Shown here one piece after another: positions 18,278 to 26,252 of a stretch of DNA of 54,022 nt. The position numbers were made by a program, and so were the translations under genes. This DNA comes from Algoriphagus sp. (lineage in GTDB: Bacteria > Bacteroidota > Bacteroidia > Cytophagales > Cyclobacteriaceae). The stretch covers positions 1 to 54,022 of the forward strand of contig JAQSDM010000014.1 of NCBI GenBank assembly GCA_029945945.1, written 5' to 3'. Under the pieces are notes generated by a model, which saw nothing but the letters and a program-made list of their open reading frames with translations, made no database searches and had not been told where the DNA came from. How positions within the stretch are numbered: the stretch's first letter is position 1; the number at the start of each line of letters is the position of its first letter.

Positions 18278-21200
18278 ATGATAACACCCATGAGAGGTTC
18301 TCATATAGCTATACTTATACTTTTTTTTCAGCTACTCTCTTGCACCAATCGCACGGAATCTGTCCTTACTGAACCGAAAGAATCTGATTCACTTTCTCAA
18401 ACTTCTGATTCGACCCAAATACAATTTTCCGAACCGGATACAATTTTCCTGGCAGATGTCCCAAAACCAAAAATTATAGAGGTTCCCTCATTCGCCAGTG
18501 GCCATTATTTTTCTTCTGATGGTGAGCAGGTTAATCTGGAGCCTCCTGCAACACAACTTCTCCTTGTCATGAAAAATGAAAAAGGAGAAGTAATTCTGGA
18601 CGAAAATAAGAATCCGTTTATCCTGGGTGAAGGTGGAAAATCTCAATTCAAAACCTACACAACCAATGATGGGTTGCCGACCGATGCGATCAACTGCTCC
18701 ATCATCGACAGCAGGGGTCATCTTTGGTTTGGCACCAACGGCGGTGGAGTAAGTCGGTATGATGGAACGGCCTTTACCAATTACACTATTACGGACGGAC
18801 TTGCAGGCAATAATGTCCGAAGTATCGCCGAAGACAAGAATGGAAACATTTGGTTTGCCACAATCGGCGATGGGGTAAGTCGCTATGATGGAAAAAGCTT
18901 CTTGAACTTTTTTGCCACTGATGGTCTCGCCGACAATGTTGTTTATAGTGTGACCGAAGATGATAACGGAAATATTTGGTTTGGTACAAGGGCAGGGGTA
19001 AGTCGTTTTGACGGCAATAATTTCAAAAATTTTACCACCAAAGACGGATTGGTGGACGATGCTGTAATTTGCGTTTTGAAGGATAAGGAAGGAAACCTCT
19101 GGTTTGGCACCAATGGAAATGGAATAAGTCGATACGATGGAACCAGTTTCGAGACTTTTTCAACAGCTCAGGGACTCGCCAATAATCGGGTCAGAAGCCT
19201 TTACGAAGATAAGTCCGGAAAAATATGGTTTGGAACCATTGGAGGCGGAGTTTCCAGCTATGATGGCACCCAGTTTAGAACCCACACTACTGCAAATGGA
19301 CTGGCAAGTGATGTCATAAGAAGTATTGGGGAAGATAGAGAAGGAAACATTTGGTTTGCAACAGACGGAGGCATCAGTCGTTTTGATGGAACCAAATTCA
19401 CTTCTTACAGTACCGAACAAGGACTTGCAGGCAATTTGGTACTGTCCGTTACACAGGATCGAACAGGAAAGCTTTGGTTTGGAACCGACGGCGGTGGGTT
19501 AAGCCTCTATGATGGGGCAGGTTTCATCTCTTACACCACTTCACAAGGACTTGGAGGAAACTTGGTTCTGAGCATTGCTGAGGACAAAAACAACGCGCTC
19601 TGGTTTGGAACAGTAGACGGAGGAGTAAGCCGCTACGATGGCCGGGGCTTTACCACCTACACCACAAATCAGGGGCTGGCAAATGATGTGGTTTATAGCG
19701 TCACAGAAGACTCTAAAGGCATACTTTGGTTTGGTACAGCTGGTGGAGTAAGCCAGTTTGATGGCAAAACCTTTACCAACTACACCACCGATCAGGGCTT
19801 ATTGACCAATGAGGTTTGGAGTATCCTTGAGGATAAAAAAGGAAATCTTTGGTTTGGAACCGAAGGAGGCGGAGTCAGCCGTTTCGATGGAGTAAGTTTT
19901 GTCAATTTCACCCGCGAAAACGGACTTGCCGGAGATGTAGTCTTTAGTATTCTGGAAGATGAGCCGGGCAATATTTGGTTTGCAACATTAGATGGAGGAG
20001 TAAGCAGATTTGATGGGAAAACTTTCACCAATTACAGTTCCGAAAATGGATTGGCTGATGATGTTATATTCAGAATTGCCAAAGACCTGCAGGGAAACCT
20101 TTGGTTTGGAACCGAGGATGGCCTTAGTTTCCTGAGTTTGGAGAATTTGAATAAATTATCCACTCCCCCCGGAGAAAACGAGGGGCAAACAGATCCTTCA
20201 AAGATTTTTAAAACGTTCACAATTTCTGATGGGTTGCCTGATAACAACGTTCTGCAAGTGGCTGCTATGCCCAATGGAAAAATAGCAATTGGTACCAATC
20301 TGGGAATTGCACTTTTTGATGGACCTTCAAGTTCTTCCGAGGATTTCAACGAAATAAAGAACCTTGAAATATTCAATACTGTCACGGGTTATCCGGTAAA
20401 AGACCTTACAGACGGCCAGGATGCCTTATTCGTAGATAGCAATGGAATCGTTTGGGCAGGAACAGGAAGTGATAAAACAGCCTTGGCAAGATTTGATTAT
20501 CCTGCACTTTTGAAAAACAGGGAACTTCCTGAATTGACTATTCAACAAATCCGGATTAACGAAGAACCTATTTCCTGGTATAGCTTGGCACAGGGAAAAA
20601 TGGAAGATTCAACTGACTTTTCGGAAAATTACTTTTCTGATAATGATGAATTACGAACTTATGGAAAAGTGCTTTCCAAGGCCGATCGACAAGCTATGCT
20701 TCAGAAATTTGAAAAGGTCAAGTTTGATGGCATTGCAAAGTTTTATCCAATTCCGAAAAATCTCGTTCTTCCTTACCGCCATAACCATATCAACCTTGAT
20801 TATGCCACCAATGAATTGTCAAAGCCTTATTTGATAGAATATCAATACATCCTGGAAGGCTATGATGAGGAATGGAGTCCCATCCTGAAAAAAACCAGTG
20901 CCACGTTCGGTAACATACAGGAGGGAGATTATACTTTCAAAGTTAAAGCCCGATTTACAGGGCCCAGTGAAGGTAAAGCAGGTGAATGGACTGAACCTAT
21001 CAGCTATGTTTTTTCTGTTTTACCTCCATGGTATCGGACTTGGTGGGCATATTTAACCTATGGCTTAGTTTTTCTTTCTTTGATTTATCCCGCTCACAGA
21101 TACCAAAGGAGAATGGTGATCAGGGCTGAACAGGAAAAAGCCAAAGAGCGGGAGCTCGCTCAGGCTAAAGAAATCGAAAAAGCGTATACGGAGCTCAAAG

Positions 21201-21976
21201 CCACTCAAACCCAGCTGATCCATGCAGAAAAGATGGCAAGCTTGGGTGAACTCACGGCAGGGATCGCACACGAGATTCAAAATCCGCTGAACTTTGTCAA
21301 CAATTTTGCCGAAGTCACGAGCGAACTGATTGGGGAAATGAAAGAGGAGCTGGAAAAAGGGGATCTGGAAGAAGCGATGGCTATTGCCGAGGGCATTGAG
21401 AAAAACCTTGGGAAAATCAACCACCATGGAAAACGTGCTGGAGCTATTGTAAAAGGAATGCTTCAGCATAGTCGAAGTGGTACCGGTAAAAAAGAACCCA
21501 CAGACCTGAACCTGCTAGCTGACGAATACCTGAGATTGGCTTTCCATGGTCTGAAGGCAAAAGACAAAACTTTCAATGCCGACTTCAAAACTGAATTGGA
21601 CGAGACCATTCCTACCCTTGAAATAAATACCCAGGATATCGGTCGGGTAATATTGAATCTGATAAACAATGCTTTCTACACTGTGAATGAACGAGCGGCT
21701 CAATCAGACGCTTCCTACAAACCAACCGTCACCGTCAGCACGTCCCATACTCCTGACAAAGTATTCATCCGGGTGACAGACAATGGTAAGGGAATTCCGA
21801 AAGCTATCGTTGATAAAATATTCCAGCCTTTTTTCACCACCAAACCGACCGGTCAGGGAACCGGACTTGGGCTTTCACTCAGCTACGACATCGTAAAAGC
21901 CCATGGCGGAGAGTTGACTGTAGAAAGCACCGAAGGGGAAGGCACCACATTTAGCATTCAGCTTCCTTTGGCTTAA
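18278..21976 (+). CDS. Two-component-propeller lipoprotein histidine kinase (kinase 6)
   Basis: A 1232-residue kinase. Two in-frame ATGs (18278 and 18290) are possible; the second gives a more typical lipoprotein signal. The lipobox is LLSC (Cys22 from the first Met). Residues about 132-625 hold twelve very regular propeller units of about 41 residues (GLAxNxVxSIxEDxxGNxWFGTxGGGVSRYDG in consensus, described in parts), plus a degenerate thirteenth. A Y_Y_Y domain lies at about 830-908, a transmembrane helix at about 918-940 and DHp His998 (GIAHEIQNPLNFVNN). HATPase_c has G1 DNGKGIP and G2 GTGLGLSLSYD. There is no receiver domain. The units are much more alike than those of kinase 3, suggesting recent blade duplication. 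Confidence 0.94.
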   Translation: MITPMRGSHIAILILFFQLLSCTNRTESVLTEPKESDSLSQTSDSTQIQFSEPDTIFLADVPKPKIIEVPSFASGHYFSSDGEQVNLEPPATQLLLVMKNEKGEVILDENKNPFILGEGGKSQFKTYTTNDGLPTDAINCSIIDSRGHLWFGTNGGGVSRYDGTAFTNYTITDGLAGNNVRSIAEDKNGNIWFATIGDGVSRYDGKSFLNFFATDGLADNVVYSVTEDDNGNIWFGTRAGVSRFDGNNFKNFTTKDGLVDDAVICVLKDKEGNLWFGTNGNGISRYDGTSFETFSTAQGLANNRVRSLYEDKSGKIWFGTIGGGVSSYDGTQFRTHTTANGLASDVIRSIGEDREGNIWFATDGGISRFDGTKFTSYSTEQGLAGNLVLSVTQDRTGKLWFGTDGGGLSLYDGAGFISYTTSQGLGGNLVLSIAEDKNNALWFGTVDGGVSRYDGRGFTTYTTNQGLANDVVYSVTEDSKGILWFGTAGGVSQFDGKTFTNYTTDQGLLTNEVWSILEDKKGNLWFGTEGGGVSRFDGVSFVNFTRENGLAGDVVFSILEDEPGNIWFATLDGGVSRFDGKTFTNYSSENGLADDVIFRIAKDLQGNLWFGTEDGLSFLSLENLNKLSTPPGENEGQTDPSKIFKTFTISDGLPDNNVLQVAAMPNGKIAIGTNLGIALFDGPSSSSEDFNEIKNLEIFNTVTGYPVKDLTDGQDALFVDSNGIVWAGTGSDKTALARFDYPALLKNRELPELTIQQIRINEEPISWYSLAQGKMEDSTDFSENYFSDNDELRTYGKVLSKADRQAMLQKFEKVKFDGIAKFYPIPKNLVLPYRHNHINLDYATNELSKPYLIEYQYILEGYDEEWSPILKKTSATFGNIQEGDYTFKVKARFTGPSEGKAGEWTEPISYVFSVLPPWYRTWWAYLTYGLVFLSLIYPAHRYQRRMVIRAEQEKAKERELAQAKEIEKAYTELKATQTQLIHAEKMASLGELTAGIAHEIQNPLNFVNNFAEVTSELIGEMKEELEKGDLEEAMAIAEGIEKNLGKINHHGKRAGAIVKGMLQHSRSGTGKKEPTDLNLLADEYLRLAFHGLKAKDKTFNADFKTELDETIPTLEINTQDIGRVILNLINNAFYTVNERAAQSDASYKPTVTVSTSHTPDKVFIRVTDNGKGIPKAIVDKIFQPFFTTKPTGQGTGLGLSLSYDIVKAHGGELTVESTEGEGTTFSIQLPLA
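18671..20130 (+). repeat. Twelve tandem propeller units (about 120-126 nt each) in kinase 6
   Basis: Each unit begins with a GL[AVPL] turn and contains E/KD-x-x-G-x-[IL]-WF[GA]T followed by G-[GV]-[SI]-S-x-[YF]-DG. Units are in tandem without spacers. The DNA copies are clearly related, for example repeated forms of tggtttggaacc and cgatgga. The block could be prone to unequal recombination. Confidence 0.85.
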
Positions 21977-22443
21977 GCTAAAAAAGGAAAAATTTAAGAC
22001 AGCTTTTTGATTCAAATTCCAGGAAAAGAGGATTTCTTGAATTCTTAATCTGTGATTTACAGATTCATTTTTATGCGTTTGATAGAATGAAAAAAGAGAA
22101 AAATCCCATTTATCTGCAGTTTTGAGTTATATTTATAAGTAAGATTTTTCATAGCAGGATAGTTTATTTATGCTGCTTTGAATCTTAAAAACTTCGCATT
22201 CAGAGCCATGCGAAAAATAGAGGACCTGTCAATTACTTTCCACCAAACAGAAAGGTGAATTCAGGTTAAGCAGGCGGAATTCAGAGGGAGTGATTGTTTT
22301 CATTTCATGAAATGGAGAATGACAGAATGAAATTATTCCATGAGATCCTCCAAAATCAGGAGAGGGAGATTCTGGAATCAACTCCAAATCTGGAGCGTTT
22401 ACGCAGTTAATTATTTTTTTAACAAACGATAATCAGTTTAACC
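21977..22443. other. Intergenic region with hairpins upstream of the receiver genes
   Basis: About 467 bases. After the terminator-like hairpin at 22047-22073 there is a 14-base palindrome CATTTCATGAAATG (22301-22314) and a small perfect hairpin CTCCA-AATC-TGGAG (22382-22395) just before the receiver gene. A 27-codon ORF (22327-22410) overlaps these and has no visible domain. Some of these may be regulatory sites for the receiver gene. Confidence 0.4.
22047..22073 (+). terminator. Probable terminator after kinase 6
   Basis: A 7-bp perfect stem AATCTGT / ACAGATT with a 5-base loop, followed by CATTTTTA. It lies 70 bases beyond the kinase stop. Confidence 0.5.
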
Positions 22444-22827
22444 ATGAAGATTCTATTTGTAGACGATGAGCAGGATGTTGAAGAGCTTTTTCGTCAGAAA
22501 TTCAGAAAGGAAATAAAAAGCGGAGAACTTGAGTTGTCATTTGCCCTTTCAGGAAATGATGCCCTGATTCTATTGGGAAGCGATAATCCTCCAAAATTTG
22601 TCTACGTTTTTTCTGATATCAATATGCCTGGAATGAGCGGATTAGAATTGTTAGAAAACATCAAGGATCGCTTTCCCAAACTTCAGGTCAGCATGATATC
22701 CGCCTATGGGGATGCTGAAAATTACGCCAAGGCAATCAAATCCGGAGCAAAAGGCTTTTTTACCAAACCTGTCGATTTTGACTCATTGAAAAATGAGCTC
22801 AAAGAATTGGCCACATCCGGAAGTTGA
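22444..22827 (+). CDS. Stand-alone receiver protein (REC 1)
   Basis: A 127-residue single-domain response regulator. The acidic pocket is Asp7-Asp8 (FVDDE), the phospho-acceptor Asp58 (FSDINMPGM), the switch Ser in MISAYGD and the conserved Lys in FTKPVDF. There is no output domain, so it acts as a phosphate carrier, sink or protein-binding switch. A basic stretch FRQKFRKEIKSG between helix 1 and strand 2 is shared with the two receivers and the receiver-cyclase downstream, so all four are paralogues. The seven neighbouring kinases without receivers are obvious phosphodonor candidates (inference). Confidence 0.93.
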   Translation: MKILFVDDEQDVEELFRQKFRKEIKSGELELSFALSGNDALILLGSDNPPKFVYVFSDINMPGMSGLELLENIKDRFPKLQVSMISAYGDAENYAKAIKSGAKGFFTKPVDFDSLKNELKELATSGS

Positions 22828-23153
22828 GATTCGAATCGGGCAGCTGCCCATTTACTACTTAGGGTCTAAATTTACTTTTTCATTAAAGGAAATGAAAACC
22901 TTGAAAATTGGATGGTGTTTGAAATTGATCAGAAATTTAAGATGTTTTCAATATTGGAAAAGTCAGGGTGCCCAAATTATCAGATCTCAGAAAACAGATT
23001 TTAAACCCTTAAGTAGGCTTAATCAAAAAAAAAATGTGTTAGATTAAGGCTTATCATTTTCTTAAATCTCAACAGACATAAAAAGAAAGTCAAGTCAAGA
23101 ACTGAGAAACAAACCAGTTAAAGCCCTTTTTGCATAATATAACGAGTAATAAA
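22828..23153. other. Intergenic region between REC 1 and REC 2
   Basis: About 326 bases. No gene, clear promoter or terminator is seen; open frames here have no plausible start or domain. Confidence 0.4.
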
Positions 23154-23531
23154 ATGAAGATTCTATTTGTGGATGACGAAAGAGATGTAGAAGCTCTGTT
23201 TCGACAAAAATTCAGAAAAGAGATTAAAAGTGGAGAATTGGAGCTTTCTTTTGCTTTTTCAGGTGATGAGGCTTTAGATCTATTAGGCACTGAAAATCCT
23301 CCAAAATTCGTCTATGTATTTTCCGATATCAATATGCCAGGAATGAGCGGATTAGACCTTCTTGAAAAGATAAAAGGCAAATTCCCGCAAATAAAAGTCA
23401 GCATGATTTCGGCCTATGGGGATACTGAAAACTATAATAAGGCTATCAATTCCGGAGCCCAGGGGTTTTTCACCAAACCGGTTGATTTCGAAAAATTAAG
23501 AAATGAAATCAAGGAAATTTCTCGAGCCTGA
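23154..23531 (+). CDS. Stand-alone receiver protein (REC 2)
   Basis: A 125-residue receiver. I chose the ATG at 23154 because it gives the same N-terminus (MKILFVDDE) as REC 1 and REC 3; an upstream in-frame TTG at 23130 is less likely. The acidic pocket is Asp7-Asp8, the phospho-acceptor Asp58 (FSDINMPGM), with MISAYGD and FTKPVDF completing the switch. It is the closest paralogue of REC 1, and the two probably arose by tandem duplication. There is no output domain. It precedes the soluble kinase at 23643 by 111 bases. Confidence 0.93.
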   Translation: MKILFVDDERDVEALFRQKFRKEIKSGELELSFAFSGDEALDLLGTENPPKFVYVFSDINMPGMSGLDLLEKIKGKFPQIKVSMISAYGDTENYNKAINSGAQGFFTKPVDFEKLRNEIKEISRA

Positions 23532-23642
23532 ACCAAGAAAGACAATTGATGCTACAAATGCCTGTTTTGACTGTCAAAAACTAAAAGATTCTTGTGATTT
23601 GGAGTATACAAAAACCTCAGTTATCATTAATTTTTCGAGAGC

Positions 23643-24596
23643 ATGAAGCCTGAACGAGAAACAATGTCCACATCAGAATTGATCAGTAAAATCACTGAAT
23701 TAGAGGGGCAGATTGTGAAGCTGACAAAACAGACTAAATCCGATGTGTCAAAACTAAAAACTCAACAAAACAGGGCGGATGAAGCTGTAAATGATCTCAA
23801 AGTAATTCAGCAGCAACTTTTGCAGCAAGAAAAACTCGCAAGCCTTGGCCAGCTCACGGCAGGTATAGCCCACGAAATCAAAAACCCACTCAATTTCGTT
23901 AATAATTTTTCAGAGCTAAGTATGGATTTCATTCAGGAAATCGAAGAAGAACTGGAAAAACTTAATGACAGTACGGAAAAGGAAAACATCCTGGAACTGC
24001 TCTCCGATGTGAAATCAAATCTTCACAAAATAAAGCATCATGGATCCAGGGCCGACAGTATTGTGAAGTCAATGCTGATGCATTCAAGGGGGGGAACAGG
24101 AACGATGGACCCCACTAATCTAAATGACCTGATTCGGGAATATGTTAACCTTGCATTTCATGGAATGCGGGCAAACAAGAACCCGATAAACGTAGATATT
24201 CGATTAGACCTCGATGAAAGCTTGTCAAAAATCAACATCAACGCGGAGGACTTTAGCCGTGTAATTTTGAATTTGTCTAAAAACGCTTTTGATGCAATGC
24301 GAGATAAAATTGCGGTAAAAGGAAGTGCTTATAAATCGATTCTTGCTGTCCGGACCAAAGACCTGGGAGACAAAGTATTGATCGTGGTCGAGGATAATGG
24401 ACCGGGAGTACCCGATGAAATTAGAGATAAACTTCTGATACCATTTTTCACGACCAAAAAAGGAACAGAAGGAACTGGTTTGGGACTAAGTATTACTCAT
24501 GAGATCATCAAAACCCATGAGGGTAGTTTAGAAATTGAATCGGAATTAGATCAGTTCACCCGGTTTAAAATAACATTACCAAAAACAACAACGTAA
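23643..24596 (+). CDS. Soluble histidine kinase (kinase 7)
   Basis: A 317-residue kinase with no signal peptide or membrane helix. An N-terminal coiled coil of about 60 residues leads straight into the DHp helix with His77 (GIAHEIKNPLNFVNN). HATPase_c has N-box NLSKNAFDAM, G1 box DNGPGVP and G2 box GTGLGLSITHE. It belongs with kinase 1, sharing HGMRANKNPI and FFTTKKGTEG. A second ATG lies 24 bases downstream. The next gene, REC 3, starts 11 bases after its stop and the receiver-cyclase 9 bases after that, so kinase 7, REC 3 and the cyclase are almost surely one operon. Its input is probably cytosolic or through a partner protein. Confidence 0.93.
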   Translation: MKPERETMSTSELISKITELEGQIVKLTKQTKSDVSKLKTQQNRADEAVNDLKVIQQQLLQQEKLASLGQLTAGIAHEIKNPLNFVNNFSELSMDFIQEIEEELEKLNDSTEKENILELLSDVKSNLHKIKHHGSRADSIVKSMLMHSRGGTGTMDPTNLNDLIREYVNLAFHGMRANKNPINVDIRLDLDESLSKININAEDFSRVILNLSKNAFDAMRDKIAVKGSAYKSILAVRTKDLGDKVLIVVEDNGPGVPDEIRDKLLIPFFTTKKGTEGTGLGLSITHEIIKTHEGSLEIESELDQFTRFKITLPKTTT

Positions 24597-24607
24597 ATTT
24601 TTCCAGC

Positions 24608-24988
24608 ATGAAAATCCTAATCGTAGATGATGAACAGGACGTCGAAACACTTTTTCTCCAAAAGTTTCGAAAAGAAATAAAAAGCAAAGTACTTGAAGTG
24701 ATGTTCGCTTTCTCTGGAGAAGAAGCCCTTCGGTTACTTGGGGAACAAGATTCACCAGAAGTTGTCTATGTTTTTTCTGACATTAATATGCCCGGAATGA
24801 CTGGCCTGGAATTATTGGAAAAAATAAAAAGCCGGTTTTCCCATATTCAGGTCAGCATGATCTCCGCCTACGGAGACAGAGACAATTATGAAAAAGCAAT
24901 AAAATCAGGAGCAAAGGGATTTTTCAGCAAGCCTGTTGATTTTGAATCGCTAAAGCAAGAAATAGCAGAACTGCTCACTAATAAATAA
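24608..24988 (+). CDS. Stand-alone receiver protein (REC 3)
   Basis: A 126-residue receiver between kinase 7 and the receiver-cyclase. It has the acidic pair Asp7-Asp8, phospho-acceptor Asp58 (FSDINMPGM), MISAYGD and a Lys in FSKPVDF. It is a paralogue of REC 1 and REC 2, somewhat more diverged. There is no output domain. Its place in the operon makes it the likely direct partner of kinase 7. It may compete with the receiver-cyclase for phosphate (inference). Confidence 0.94.
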   Translation: MKILIVDDEQDVETLFLQKFRKEIKSKVLEVMFAFSGEEALRLLGEQDSPEVVYVFSDINMPGMTGLELLEKIKSRFSHIQVSMISAYGDRDNYEKAIKSGAKGFFSKPVDFESLKQEIAELLTNK

Positions 24989-24997
24989 TCCGAAAGA

Positions 24998-26035
24998 ATG
25001 GCAAAGATCCTGGTAGTGGACGATGAAGAAGATCTGGAAATGCTATTTCGTCAGAAATACAGACAAAAAATTCGCTCCGGGGAGTATGAGATGCTCTTTG
25101 CTCTTAATGGACAATTGGCACTGGATACACTTAAAGAGCATCCGGATGTAGACCTTATTCTCAGCGATATCAATATGCCCGTGATGGATGGTCTGACTCT
25201 TTTGTCCCATACCAAGGAGCAGAATCCCCTGTTGAAAACAGTGATAATTTCGGCTTACGGTGACATGGAAAACATCCGAAAGGCAATGAACCTGGGTGCA
25301 TTTGACTTTGTGACCAAGCCGGTGGATTTTCAGGACCTGGAAATCACCATTGAAAAAACAATTGAATATATCAATCAGGTGAAATCCACTATTCAGGCAA
25401 TGCGGGAAAACAACATACTGAAAATGTATGTGGATGAAACCGTTTTGAATTTCATGGGTGGCAAAGAGATCGAGTCAGCTTTGATGGAAAACCATACCAT
25501 TGACGCTACAGTAGCATTTATCGACCTCTGCGGATTTACCAAAATCTCTGAAAACGAAGAGCCGAACATAGTGGTAGGAATGCTCAATGAATATTTTGAT
25601 CTGATGGTAAGAGAAATTATCGAGCAAAAAGGAAGCGTTGACAAATTTATCGGAGATGCGGTGATGGCGGTCTTCCAGGGTCCGGACCATTTGAAAAGAG
25701 CGTTAACAAGTTGCATTGCCATTCGGGACAAAATGAATGCGATTCCTCCATATCCAGAATTGAATATGTTCAGGCCACAAGTTTCGATTGGAGTTAATTC
25801 AGGCGAAATGGTATGCGGAAACATCGGATCCAAATCATTGAAAAGACTCGATTACACCGTCATCGGAGATACCGTCAATATATCTGCTCGTCTTCAGGCC
25901 AAAGCCAATCCCGGACAAATCTTACTGATGGAACATTGCCAAAATCAATTGGCAGACACGTTTAATTTCAATAAAATCGGAGAAATGAGTCTGAAAAATA
26001 AGGCAAATCCAGTTACAGTTTATGAGGTTTTGTGA
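24998..26035 (+). CDS. Receiver-class III nucleotidyl cyclase
   Basis: A 345-residue soluble protein. Residues 1-120 are a receiver with Asp8-Asp9 and phospho-acceptor Asp57 (LSDINMP), ending in a helix of about 20 residues. Residues about 165-345 are a class III cyclase with metal ligands Asp176 (FIDLCGFT) and Asp220 (DKFIGDAVMAVF), Lys216 in the substrate-selecting position, Thr287 (DYTVIGDTVN) and the transition-state residues Asn294 and Arg298 (NISAR). Lys with Thr favours ATP and hence cAMP, of the IIIb type, but this is not proof. It is the only gene in the signalling island with a recognisable enzymatic output, and it is the last gene of the kinase 7-REC 3 operon. Confidence 0.93.
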   Translation: MAKILVVDDEEDLEMLFRQKYRQKIRSGEYEMLFALNGQLALDTLKEHPDVDLILSDINMPVMDGLTLLSHTKEQNPLLKTVIISAYGDMENIRKAMNLGAFDFVTKPVDFQDLEITIEKTIEYINQVKSTIQAMRENNILKMYVDETVLNFMGGKEIESALMENHTIDATVAFIDLCGFTKISENEEPNIVVGMLNEYFDLMVREIIEQKGSVDKFIGDAVMAVFQGPDHLKRALTSCIAIRDKMNAIPPYPELNMFRPQVSIGVNSGEMVCGNIGSKSLKRLDYTVIGDTVNISARLQAKANPGQILLMEHCQNQLADTFNFNKIGEMSLKNKANPVTVYEVL

Positions 26036-26252
26036 CCGTTCTTTATTTCTGAATTAGCTGGCCTAAGCCGAGATTAAGACAGTTCTCTGTCAATTTTCAA
26101 AAATTTACTCTCTTCCAAATCCCCCTTTTGCCCTGTTTTAAAGAGTATTTTTTGCAAAAGTTGGCCGATTTCGATCAATTTTATTGCTTACCAAACTTTC
26201 TTTTCAGAAAGCCGAAAAAATCCATGTAGATTAAATCCCCTAAATAGACTTT

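Noticed and set aside
22327..22410. 27-codon frame before REC 1
   Set aside because: Too short to support without conservation, and it overlaps the hairpins; mentioned only in the intergenic entry.
22793..23047. 84-codon plus-strand frame overlapping the end of REC 1
   Set aside because: It overlaps a certain gene in another frame and has no recognisable domain.
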